Shown one piece after another: positions 7,212 to 13,978 of a stretch of 51,342 nucleotides of DNA. Under the pieces are notes generated by a model. It did no database searches. It was not told the origin of the DNA and saw only the letters and a list, made by a program, of their open reading frames with translations. The DNA is taken from assembly GCA_030057555.1 (NCBI GenBank), contig JASGUU010000005.1, positions 1-51,342 of the forward strand, in the 5' to 3' direction. The first letter of the stretch is position 1, and each line of letters begins with the position of its first letter. The translations under genes were made by a program, and so were the position numbers. The stretch is from Bacillota bacterium (GTDB lineage Bacteria > Bacillota > Clostridia > Saccharofermentanales > Fastidiosipilaceae).

Positions 7212-7820
7212 TTAGTCCGCCGCCGGTTCGTCTGCCTGTCTGTCGCGGTTTTCGCCGTAGATCAGCTCGCGCAGCAGCTGGGGGTAGATCTCGAGGTAAT
7301 GCTCACGCCAGTGCCGGATCGAGGTCCGCGCCATATGTTCGTCCGGTACGCGCAGCGAGATCTCAATCAGTGGGGCGACGTTTTCGTGCAGGGCGAGGGT
7401 GACCAGGAAACGGCCGTCCTCGTCCGGGCGATAGGCTGCGATGACCGATTCGCTGTCGCCGCGCTCAGCCTGCCTCAGGCGCAGCAGCCCGCCGAGATGA
7501 CGGCGTACCGGCAGCGGGAGTTTCGAGATCAGGGCTTCGTGGACGTCGAGACCACGCTCGGTGAGATCGCAACGCTCGACCGCCCGGCCGGCCGCGTCGG
7601 TCAGCGGCTCGTTTTTGCGTCGGGCAATATGCAGAAGACCGTCCTCGACCAGACGTGCGGTCAGGGTGCCAAAGGCGAAATAGTCCATGTAGAGCGTGCC
7701 GAGCACCAGCTGCATCAGCTCGTCGACCGTGATGCCCGGCAGCTGCTGGACAACATGGAGAATGATGATCTGGTTTAGTACCTGATCGCCCAGCTCCGCG
7801 TAGTCCGTTTCGCCCGTCAT
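7212..7820 (-). CDS. DUF4364 family winged-helix-like protein
   Basis: A 202-residue protein matching the DUF4364 family, found mainly in Clostridia. The N-terminal part (about 10-90) reads as a winged-helix domain: QIIILHVVQQLPGITVDELMQ, then a turn and a wing region near TARLVEDGLLHIARR, followed by a LTERG segment typical of MarR/PadR-like folds. The remainder is a family-specific domain. The function is unknown; transcriptional regulation is an inference from the fold. It lies 24 bases after ilvC on the same strand and is last in that unit. Confidence 0.75.
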   Translation of the reverse strand: MTGETDYAELGDQVLNQIIILHVVQQLPGITVDELMQLVLGTLYMDYFAFGTLTARLVEDGLLHIARRKNEPLTDAAGRAVERCDLTERGLDVHEALISKLPLPVRRHLGGLLRLRQAERGDSESVIAAYRPDEDGRFLVTLALHENVAPLIEISLRVPDEHMARTSIRHWREHYLEIYPQLLRELIYGENRDRQADEPAAD

Positions 7821-7844
7821 GCCTGCCCCTGCATCCCTGTCGGC

Positions 7845-8843
7845 TCAGTCCCCGCTGTTGTGCCAGGACATGAGGCTGCGAAGTTCGCTGCCGATGGTCT
7901 CCGCCGGGTGGCGCGCCTCGAGACGGCGGCGGGCCTTCAGCGAGAGCTGACCCGTGGCGCATTCCTGCATCCATTTGGAGGCAAAGGTGCCGTCCTGAAT
8001 CTCACGGAGAATCTGGCGCATCTCCTGCCGCGTGTCCTCGGTGATGATGCGGCGGCCGGTCTGGTAGTCGCCGTATTCGGCGGTGTTCGAGATGGAGTCG
8101 CGCATGCGCGCGAGGCCGCCCTCGTAGATCAGGTCGACGATCAGCTTCATCTCGTGGACGCACTCATAATAAGCGTTTTCGGGGTCGTAGCCGGCTTCGG
8201 TCAGGATCTCAAAACCTGCCTTCATCAGTTCGGTGACACCGCCGCAGAGAACTGCCTGTTCGCCGAAGAGGTCGGTTTCGGTCTCTTCGCGGAAGGTCGT
8301 CTCGAGCAGCCCCGCACGGGCGGAACCGATGCCTGCACCGTAGGCGAAGGCACGGCTCTGTGCCTGGCCGGTATAGTCCTGATAGACGGCGAAGAGGGCG
8401 GGCACGCCGCGGCCGGCGAGGAACTCGCTGCGTACGGTGTGACCGGGGCCCTTGGGCGCGATCATGAAAACGTCGACATCGGCCGGCGGGACGATGGCCT
8501 GATAGTGGATGTTGAAGCCGTGGGCAAAGGCGAGCGCCTGTCCCTCGCGCAGATGCGGGCGGATTTCGCTCTCATAGACCTCGCGCTGGCGCTCGTCCGG
8601 CAGCAGCACCATGACGACATCGGCGGCCTTGACGGCTTCGGCCGTCACGGTGGCCCTGAGGCCCGCGGCCCGGGCACGTTCCAGCGAGGAAGAGCCTTCA
8701 TAGAGACCCACAATGACATCGTAGCCCGATTCCTTCAGGTTCAGGGCATGGGCATGTCCCTGACTGCCGTAGCCCAGGATGGCGATGGTCAGCCCGTCGA
8801 GGGCGCCGGTGGCACAATCGGCTTCGCGGTAGATTCGTTTCAT
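7845..8843 (-). CDS. ilvC: Ketol-acid reductoisomerase
   Basis: A 332-residue class I enzyme converting acetolactate or acetohydroxybutyrate to the dihydroxy acid with NADPH and Mg2+, the second common step of Val, Leu and Ile synthesis. The Rossmann motif G24-Y-G26-S-Q-G29 is near the N-terminus. [10 protein letters not shown] carries the catalytic His, and [13 protein letters not shown] plus [17 protein letters not shown] hold the metal-binding acidic residues. Length is normal. It follows ilvN by 51 bases on the same strand. No ilvB (large synthase subunit) or ilvD is in the window. Confidence 0.98.
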   Translation of the reverse strand: MKRIYREADCATGALDGLTIAILGYGSQGHAHALNLKESGYDVIVGLYEGSSSLERARAAGLRATVTAEAVKAADVVMVLLPDERQREVYESEIRPHLREGQALAFAHGFNIHYQAIVPPADVDVFMIAPKGPGHTVRSEFLAGRGVPALFAVYQDYTGQAQSRAFAYGAGIGSARAGLLETTFREETETDLFGEQAVLCGGVTELMKAGFEILTEAGYDPENAYYECVHEMKLIVDLIYEGGLARMRDSISNTAEYGDYQTGRRIITEDTRQEMRQILREIQDGTFASKWMQECATGQLSLKARRRLEARHPAETIGSELRSLMSWHNSGD

Positions 8844-8894
8844 GTATCATTCCTCCTTCGGGAACAGTCTGTCGGGGTTGCTGAGTCCCGTGCC

Positions 8895-9470
8895 TCAGGG
8901 CAGGGGATCGGAGATGGCCGGTACCTCATGCCAGGCCTCCTCCTCATCCTCGTCCGCCTCGCGCGGGCGGCTGAGCTCGTCGATGTTCATGCGCTCGAGA
9001 CCGCGCTCGATGGCTATCGTTCCGGTGCGCACAAGCTCGAGAATGCCGTAGGGGACGAGCAGGGCGGTCAGGGCGCTGATCTTGTCCGCGTTCCCGGACA
9101 GCTCAATGGTCAGACTCTCGGTAGCCACGTCGACGATGTGTGCACGGAAGATATCCGCAATCTGGATGACCTCGCCACGGCGGGAGGCGTTGCAGGCAAC
9201 CTTGATGAAAACCAGCTCGCGGGCGACATGCTCGCCGTCCTTCAACTGTCGGACCATGAGGACATCGGGCATTTTATAGAGCTGTTTGCGGATCTGGACC
9301 ATCTGCCAGGACTCCACATTGACGGTAATGGTGATGCGCGAAAGCTCGGGCAGGTTGGTCTCGCCGACTGCGAGACTCTTTATGTTGAAACCGCGGCGGG
9401 CAAAGAGGTTGCTGACCCGCGACAGGACACCGGCCTTATTTTCTACCAGCAGTGACAGGACATATAACAT
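8895..9470 (-). CDS. ilvN: Acetolactate synthase small (regulatory) subunit
   Basis: A 191-residue regulatory subunit. The N-terminal ACT domain begins LYVLSLLVENKAGVLSRVSNLFARRGFNIKSL-like (residues 2-75), the site at which valine feedback acts in known enzymes. The second ALS small-subunit domain follows, and an acidic tail is added at the end (about 170-191). The catalytic subunit is not beside it, which is unusual since ilvB and ilvN are normally paired. GGGAGG lies 12 bases before the ATG. The 47-base gap to mscL is too short for a T-box or similar leader. Confidence 0.95.
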   Translation of the reverse strand: MLYVLSLLVENKAGVLSRVSNLFARRGFNIKSLAVGETNLPELSRITITVNVESWQMVQIRKQLYKMPDVLMVRQLKDGEHVARELVFIKVACNASRRGEVIQIADIFRAHIVDVATESLTIELSGNADKISALTALLVPYGILELVRTGTIAIERGLERMNIDELSRPREADEDEEEAWHEVPAISDPLP

Positions 9471-9517
9471 CTCTTTATTCTACCTCCCGGGAGTTGAAGA
9501 CAGGACATGGTGACAGG

Positions 9518-9946
9518 CTAGCGCCCGGCTCTGAGTTCGTTCAGGATTTCCTGCAGCAGCTCGGCTTCCGTCGGGCCGGCGGGCTCATCTGCAGGGGTTT
9601 CGGCAGCCTCGACTGCCAGACGGCTGTCCAGCGTGGCACGCATGTGGTTGATGCCCTTGACGACCATGAAAATAACCAGGGCGATAATCAGGAAGTTGAT
9701 GACAACCATGATGAAGCTGCCCCAGAGTATTGCCACCTCCGGCGAGTCGGCGGTCGCCGGCTGCAGAACAGTACGGATGTGGGAGAAATCGACGCCCGCC
9801 AGCAGGTTGCCGAGAGGCGGCATGATGATGTCGGCAACCAGGCTGTCGACAATGCCCTTAAAGGCGGCTCCGACAACAACGCCGACTGCCATGTCGACGA
9901 CATTGCCGCGCATGATGAAATCCTTGAACTCCTTGACAATAGCCAT
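9518..9946 (-). CDS. mscL: Large-conductance mechanosensitive channel
   Basis: A 142-residue MscL. The N-terminal amphipathic helix and TM1 read MAIVKEFKDFIMRGNVVDMAVGVVVG, followed by the conserved IIMPPLG. TM2 lies at about 70-95 (FIMVVINFLIIALVIFMVV), and the charged C-terminal bundle ends in LLQEILNEL. It forms the pentameric emergency valve opened by membrane tension during hypo-osmotic shock. The start at 9946 is set by AAGGAGT just upstream on the minus strand; a longer frame to 10108 lacks a comparable site. Confidence 0.96.
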   Translation of the reverse strand: MAIVKEFKDFIMRGNVVDMAVGVVVGAAFKGIVDSLVADIIMPPLGNLLAGVDFSHIRTVLQPATADSPEVAILWGSFIMVVINFLIIALVIFMVVKGINHMRATLDSRLAVEAAETPADEPAGPTEAELLQEILNELRAGR

Positions 9947-10082
9947 GACAGGCACACTCCTTCTGGATCGCATGATCCAACCTTTATATGATGGCGCTGT
10001 TTGTGGACGGACGCCAGCGGCCGGGCACCTCTGGTGCCAAGCGGTGAACGCTTCTGAATGTTTTCGTGATGCCTGACCTGCG

Positions 10083-10505
10083 CTAGAGCTCGCCGTGCTC
10101 GTAGGCATGCAGCGCTTCGGGGATGTCCTCTTCGCGCATGCTGATGATCAGATGGACATCGACCTCGTGGGCTTGAGAGAAGACCTCGAGTTTTTCCAGA
10201 AAGAGGGCGGCTTCGTCGAGGTCGTCCGAGCCGGCGACTTTGAACAGACTGTCAATATAAATATCTGTCAGATCGTAATCCATCGCGCAGAGACCGCCGA
10301 TGAAGCCCAGCAGACTGTCATAGCCGTCTATCGGATACTCCGTTATCTCTACGAGGCGAATGCGGTGGCTGACGACGCGATCGAGTCTGCGACCGTGTTC
10401 GACTAAAACAACATTGGCCGCCTCATCACCTGCGTACTGGTTGACAGCATCGATGAGACGGCCGGTTTTGCCGCTGCCCTGGGGCCCGATGATCACCTTT
10501 ACCAT
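10083..10505 (-). CDS. Small P-loop NTPase-like protein of unknown function
   Basis: A 140-residue protein with a Walker A motif G7-P-Q-G-S-G-K13-T14 directly at the N-terminus and a possible Walker B region near DIYIDSLFKV. Similar short clostridial proteins are sometimes labelled PilT-like ATP-binding proteins, but it lacks the length and domains of the real PilT motor, so that name should not be used. Its role is unknown. The start at 10505 follows AAAGGAG; an upstream in-frame ATG at 10562 has no such site. It is the first gene of the minus-strand run, directly beside repeat element copy A. Confidence 0.6.
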   Translation of the reverse strand: MVKVIIGPQGSGKTGRLIDAVNQYAGDEAANVVLVEHGRRLDRVVSHRIRLVEITEYPIDGYDSLLGFIGGLCAMDYDLTDIYIDSLFKVAGSDDLDEAALFLEKLEVFSQAHEVDVHLIISMREEDIPEALHAYEHGEL

Positions 10506-10562
10506 TGGCAGATCTCCTTTATGCCTGTTGGTTGTTAAACGCGTGTTGGACGCTGGCTTCAT

Positions 10563-10682
10563 GATAACGGATTTTGTGCGGTGGTGCGACGAGGGCAGTA
10601 CACAGGCGCCGGCTGCAGAGTGAAGGGACTGAACTACATCATCTATTAGATTTTAACGGGATATCCTGACATGTTCTGATGG
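10563..10682. other. Spacer upstream of the P-loop gene
   Basis: This stretch between the P-loop gene and repeat element copy A must hold the minus-strand promoter of the P-loop-mscL-ilvN-ilvC run. I could not pick out a convincing box pair in it. No coding potential is seen. Confidence 0.4.
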
Positions 10683-11323
10683 TGGGGTGCACGTCAGGAG
10701 TGTAGGGAGGCGGATGAGCAGGCCAGGAGGACGGCTGGCAGGGGAGAAAGGCAGCCTGCGGAATTCTGGTGGTCAAAACGAATAGAAATCCAAAAAATGT
10801 TTTGGAAAAGTCGCCATCTTGACCACAAAGGGGTCGTTTCTGGTCAAAACGAAGAGAAATCCAAAAAGCGATTTGGAAAAGTCGCCATCTTGACCACAAA
10901 AGGGTCGTTTCTGGTCAAAACGAAGAGTAATCCAAAAAGCGATTTGGATTACTCGCTGTCTTGACCACAGAGGGAAGCGCACGCCGCGCAGCGGCGTGCA
11001 GGCCGCTGCGCGGCGTGCAGACCGCTGCGCGGCAGGCTGCTCGTCGGACTGCCTTAATCCTGCTGCATCAGAGCAACAGAACCTGGATCGCTTCACAATC
11101 CCCTTGAAAGTACCAGGTCGTGCCCGCTGTCTTCGTCGCTCGCTACCCTGGCGCATAGTATTCATATTTCGGCCTCTTGTGAGGCTGACCACTGCGCAGG
11201 CAATTTGAGAAGTGATCTTTCATATGCCTGCAGGCAGGTTATACATGACTTTGGTGTTTCAGGTGTTTGAGGAAGGCTCGGAAATGACTTTACCCGTCCC
11301 GGCAAATATGATGTGCACACCCG
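10683..11323 (+). mobile_element. Dispersed non-coding element, copy A (MITE-like)
   Basis: About 640 bases that recur in reverse complement at 26345-26946. Shared landmarks include CCAGGAGGACGGCTGGCA (10723-10740), CCTGGATCGCTTCACAATC (11082-11100), the palindrome TGCCTGCAGGCA (11225-11236) and GTGTTTGAGGAAGGCTC (11263-11279). The ends are inverted repeats: GGGTGCACGTCA at 10685-10696 on the left and TGATGTGCACACCC at 11309-11322 on the right. Inside are three 71-bp hairpin units (10770-10967) and a strong GC hairpin, GCACGCCGC-GCA-GCGGCGTGC, at about 10979-10999. No transposase or conserved ORF is present. It abuts the rimP promoter. A miniature inverted-repeat element is my inference; target-site duplications are not evident. 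Confidence 0.7.
10770..10967 (+). repeat. Three tandem 71-bp hairpin units in copy A
   Basis: TGGTCAA begins at 10770, 10841 and 10912, and the matching TTGACCA ends at 10825, 10896 and 10967, so the period is 71. Each unit also has an inner ATCCAAA/TTTGGA stem. In the third unit the two stems join into an almost continuous hairpin, with GAGTAATCCAAA paired to TTTGGATTACTC. Units are separated by a 15-base GGGTCGTTTC-containing spacer. Confidence 0.9.
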
Positions 11324-11332
11324 ACGTGACTC

Positions 11333-11362
11333 TTGTCGGGGTTGACTTTGCTGTGGTAAAAT
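11333..11362 (+). promoter_or_regulatory. Promoter of the rimP-nusA-infB operon
   Basis: TTGTCG (11333-11338) and TAAAAT (11357-11362) with an 18-base spacer lie just outside the right end of element copy A. A start near 11369 would give a leader of about 90 bases that includes the hairpin at 11393-11411. Confidence 0.5.
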
Positions 11363-11392
11363 ACCAAAAGAATACTTGGTTGACAGTCTTGA

Positions 11393-11417
11393 GTGGGTCC
11401 GTTGGGCCCGCTTTTTT
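11393..11417 (+). terminator. Attenuator-like hairpin in the rimP leader
   Basis: GTGGGTCC (11393-11400) pairs with GGGCCCGC (11404-11411) through two G-U pairs and a 3-base loop, followed directly by TTTTTT (11412-11417). The structure is a terminator in form but sits between the promoter and rimP. A hairpin of this kind before rimP is familiar in Bacillota and suggests attenuation of the operon. Confidence 0.65.
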
Positions 11418-11460
11418 GTCTGCCGGCTTTACCCGCTCTGCCGGGGGAGAGGAGGAGTCC

Positions 11461-11928
11461 ATGGCCAGAGGAGGCCGCTATGCCGCCGAGGCACGGGCCA
11501 TCGCCGAAGCTGCGATCACGGGAATCGACGTCGAGCTCATCGACGTGCGCTTCGTGTTCGAGAACGGAAACCATGTCCTGCAGCTGATTATCGACCGCCG
11601 CGGCGGTGTCGGCATGGACCACTGCGTAGCCGTCTCCGAAGCCGTTGATCCTCGACTCGACGAGGAGTTCTCCTGGACCAGGCCCTATCAGCTGGTGGTG
11701 CAGTCGCCCGGCATCGACCGCCCGCTGACGACGGCGGCGGACTTTGCCCGTCATCAGGGCGAGCGTGTCGAGATTGCCTTCTACCGTGCCCGGGAGGGGC
11801 GGAAGCGCATCGAGGGCGAACTGCTCGCAGGTGATGAGACGGCCGTCAGGCTGGGTCTGGATGACGGCTCTGAAGTGACATATCCGCGCGACGAAATTTC
11901 CGTCGTACGCCGCGTGGTGGTGTTTTAG
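11461..11928 (+). CDS. rimP: Ribosome maturation factor RimP
   Basis: A 155-residue RimP. The N-terminal domain contains the typical ELIDVRFVFENGNHVLQLIIDRRGGVGMDHC run and then SEAVDPRLDE. The YQLVVQSPGIDRPLTT segment is the most diagnostic. A C-terminal SH3-like domain follows (VEIAFYRAREGRKRIEGELL). RimP assists 30S subunit maturation. The start at 11461 follows GAGGAGGAG; the longer frame beginning at 11212 would run through the promoter and leader and is rejected. It opens a run of twelve co-directional genes. Confidence 0.96.
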   Translation: MARGGRYAAEARAIAEAAITGIDVELIDVRFVFENGNHVLQLIIDRRGGVGMDHCVAVSEAVDPRLDEEFSWTRPYQLVVQSPGIDRPLTTAADFARHQGERVEIAFYRAREGRKRIEGELLAGDETAVRLGLDDGSEVTYPRDEISVVRRVVVF

Positions 11929-11963
11929 CGTGCGCGTTGCGGCGCACCGGGAGGTCGAAAAGG

Positions 11964-13115
11964 ATGAACCCTGAACTCATTGAAGCCATTCGCCTGCTGG
12001 AGAAGGAGCGCGGCCTGGATGCCGAGACGCTCTTTGCAGCGATCGAGGACGGCCTCGTAGCCGCCTGCAAGCGCGAGTTTGACGCCCGCTCGACGGATAA
12101 CATCCGCGCCGAGATCAACCGCGTGACCGGGGAGATGCGTGTGTTCACGCAGAAGGAAGTCGTCGAGGAGGTTGACGACCCGAACGCCCAGCTCAGCCTC
12201 GCCGATGCCCAGGCGCTCAGCGAGGACTTCGAAGTCGGCGACATGCTCGAATTCGAGCTCGCCCCGCAGGATTTCGGACGCCTCGCCGCCCAGACGGCCA
12301 AGTCAACCATCGTCCAGAAGCTCTCAGAGGCCGAGCACCAGCGCATTCAGGACGAGTTTTCGAGCCGCATCGGCGAGCTCGCGACGGGTGTCATCCAGCG
12401 CCGTGACCGCTCGGAGGTCATTGTCGACATCGGCCGTGCCGAGGCCGTCATGCCCCGCAGCGAGCAGGTCCGCGGCGAATCCTACAACTTCAACCAGCGT
12501 ATGCGCTTTTATGTGTTGAAGGTCTCGGATCGCAGCGGCCGTCCGGTCGTCTATGTCTCGCGCAGCCATCCCAATCTGGTGCGCAAGCTCTTCGAGCAGG
12601 AGGTGCCGGAGGTTGCCGACGGCATTGTCGAGATCGTCTCTGTCGCCCGCGAAGCCGGTTTCCGCTCCAAAATCGCCGTTGCCTCCCGCGATCCCAACGT
12701 CGATGCCCTGGGCGCCTGCGTCGGCACCCACGGCATGCGCGTCCAGGCCGTGATCAGCGAGCTGGGCGGCGAAAAGATCGACATCATCGAGTGGGATCCG
12801 GCCCTCGAGCGATTCATCTCGAATGCCCTGAGTCCCGCCCGCGTGCTGATGGTCATGATCAACGAGCCGGAGCGCGAGGCCATGGTCGTTGTGCCGAACC
12901 AGCAGCTTTCGCTGGCCATCGGCCGTGAGGGGCAGAACGTGCGGCTGGCCGCCCACCTGACCGGCTGGAAAATCGATATCAAGGACGAGTCCCAGTACGC
13001 CGCCATCCTCGCCGAGGGCTTCACGCAGGCTGTGGAGGAAGCGGCCGAACAATACGACGAGGAATCGCTGCTTCCGGAAACGGACTACGAGGATCCGGAG
13101 GCTGTTGAGGACTAG
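11964..13115 (+). CDS. nusA: Transcription termination/antitermination factor NusA
   Basis: A 383-residue NusA in the short Gram-positive form, without the acidic repeats of Proteobacteria. The N-terminal RNA polymerase-binding domain covers about 1-130 (MNPELIEAIRLLEKERGLDAETLFAAIEDGL). An S1 domain follows at about 135-200 (GVIQRRDRSEVIVDIGRAEAVMP), and two KH domains come after it, marked by PNVDALGACVGTHGMRVQAV and VVPNQQLSLAIGREGQNVRLA. It modulates pausing and termination. GGGAGG at 11949-11954 sets the ATG at 11964. It lies 35 bases after rimP, the usual order. Confidence 0.97.
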   Translation: MNPELIEAIRLLEKERGLDAETLFAAIEDGLVAACKREFDARSTDNIRAEINRVTGEMRVFTQKEVVEEVDDPNAQLSLADAQALSEDFEVGDMLEFELAPQDFGRLAAQTAKSTIVQKLSEAEHQRIQDEFSSRIGELATGVIQRRDRSEVIVDIGRAEAVMPRSEQVRGESYNFNQRMRFYVLKVSDRSGRPVVYVSRSHPNLVRKLFEQEVPEVADGIVEIVSVAREAGFRSKIAVASRDPNVDALGACVGTHGMRVQAVISELGGEKIDIIEWDPALERFISNALSPARVLMVMINEPEREAMVVVPNQQLSLAIGREGQNVRLAAHLTGWKIDIKDESQYAAILAEGFTQAVEEAAEQYDEESLLPETDYEDPEAVED

Positions 13116-13120
13116 ACGCC

Positions 13121-13537
13121 ATGGCGCGGACGGGAAAACGGAAGAAACAGCCGGAAAGGCTCTGCCTGATCTGCCGGCAGCTGAAGGAGCGCGATGGGCT
13201 TCTGCGCATTGTGCGGGCAAAGGACGGCAGCGTGCGACTCGATCCCGCCTACCGTCTGCCCGGCCGCGGCTACTATGTCTGCGTTGAGCGGGCCTGTCTC
13301 GAGCCTCTGCTGAGCGGTCCGCAGCTCGCCCGGCGCCTGCAGCTCGGCGGTGACAGCGAAAGCCTGGAGGAGCTGCGCTGCGGGCTGCGTGAGCGTCTCG
13401 AGGCGGCGGAAGCCCGCCGTGCCCGGGAGGCAGAAGAGGCGGCCCGTCTCGCCCGGGCCCCGCTCGAAGTACAGGATGCCAGAGGCCGTACCGTCCGGCG
13501 TATCGTGAAACCGGGGAAGGGGACCGGCTCTGGCTGA
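13121..13537 (+). CDS. rnpM: YlxR family RNA-binding protein (RnpM)
   Basis: A 138-residue DUF448/YlxR protein. The conserved core reads RLCLICRQLKERDGLLRIVR, then GSVRLDPAYRLPGRGYYVC with a further Cys after it. The C-terminal part (about 85-138) is an Arg/Glu/Ala-rich extension, probably helical, longer than in the roughly 90-residue Bacillus protein. The Bacillus homologue binds the RNase P RNA and modulates its activity. It starts five bases after the nusA stop and overlaps ylxQ by eight bases. Confidence 0.88.
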   Translation: MARTGKRKKQPERLCLICRQLKERDGLLRIVRAKDGSVRLDPAYRLPGRGYYVCVERACLEPLLSGPQLARRLQLGGDSESLEELRCGLRERLEAAEARRAREAEEAARLARAPLEVQDARGRTVRRIVKPGKGTGSG

Positions 13538-13832
13538 CCGCGAGAGGGCACTGCGTCTCGCGGGACTTGCGAAACGGGCCGGGCGCCTCATTCACGGGAC
13601 CACGGCCGTCCGCCAGAGCCTCGCGACAAAGGCCCGCCTGCTGCTGCTGGCCAGCGATGCCGCCTGCCGCACACAGCGTGACCTCAGCGCCGCCGCCGGG
13701 CGCCGCGGCGTGCCGGTTTACATGCCCGGAAACCGCCATGAGCTGGGTCGCTGCTGCGGCACCGAAGAGACGGTCGCCCTCGCGATCGAAGACGAGGGCT
13801 TCGCGGCGGCCATCCGCGAAGCGCTGGAATAG
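13530..13832 (+). CDS. ylxQ: YlxQ, L7Ae-family RNA-binding protein, apparent CTG start
   Basis: A 100-residue L7Ae/L30e-like protein at the position where ylxQ always lies between ylxR and infB. The product reads ALRLAGLAKRAGRLIHGTTAV, then KARLLLLASDAACRTQRDL and GVPVYMPGNRHELGRCCGTEETVALAI, which is the family pattern for kink-turn binding. The frame is open from 13509, but between the preceding in-frame TGA (13506-13508) and the conserved core there is no ATG, GTG or TTG. CTG at 13530 follows GGGGAAGGGG (13513-13522) with a 7-base spacing and is the best start. It overlaps the rnpM stop by eight bases. A sequencing error that removed a normal start is the main alternative. Confidence 0.85.
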   Translation: MADRERALRLAGLAKRAGRLIHGTTAVRQSLATKARLLLLASDAACRTQRDLSAAAGRRGVPVYMPGNRHELGRCCGTEETVALAIEDEGFAAAIREALE

Positions 13833-13877
13833 GCCTGGCGCTACCCTGCCGGGAGGCCTGCAAACCGCTGTTTCAGC

Positions 13878-13906
13878 TTGCAGATGCGGGTTGAAGCATG
13901 TAAGAT
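13878..13906 (+). promoter_or_regulatory. Internal promoter ahead of infB
   Basis: TTGCAG (13878-13883) and TAAGAT (13901-13906) are separated by exactly 17 bases in the 146-base gap between ylxQ and infB, which is the longest gap in an otherwise overlapping run. Extra transcription of infB and downstream genes is likely. Confidence 0.55.
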
Positions 13907-13978
13907 ACATAACTTGTAGCAGACTGTGCGTGGCATTTGCCCAGCGACAGTCTCTTTGGGGAGGAAGAAGCAATCGTC

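Noticed and set aside
12324-13973. A 549-codon minus-strand open frame
   Set aside because: It is a shadow of nusA, rnpM and ylxQ and shows no recognisable domain.
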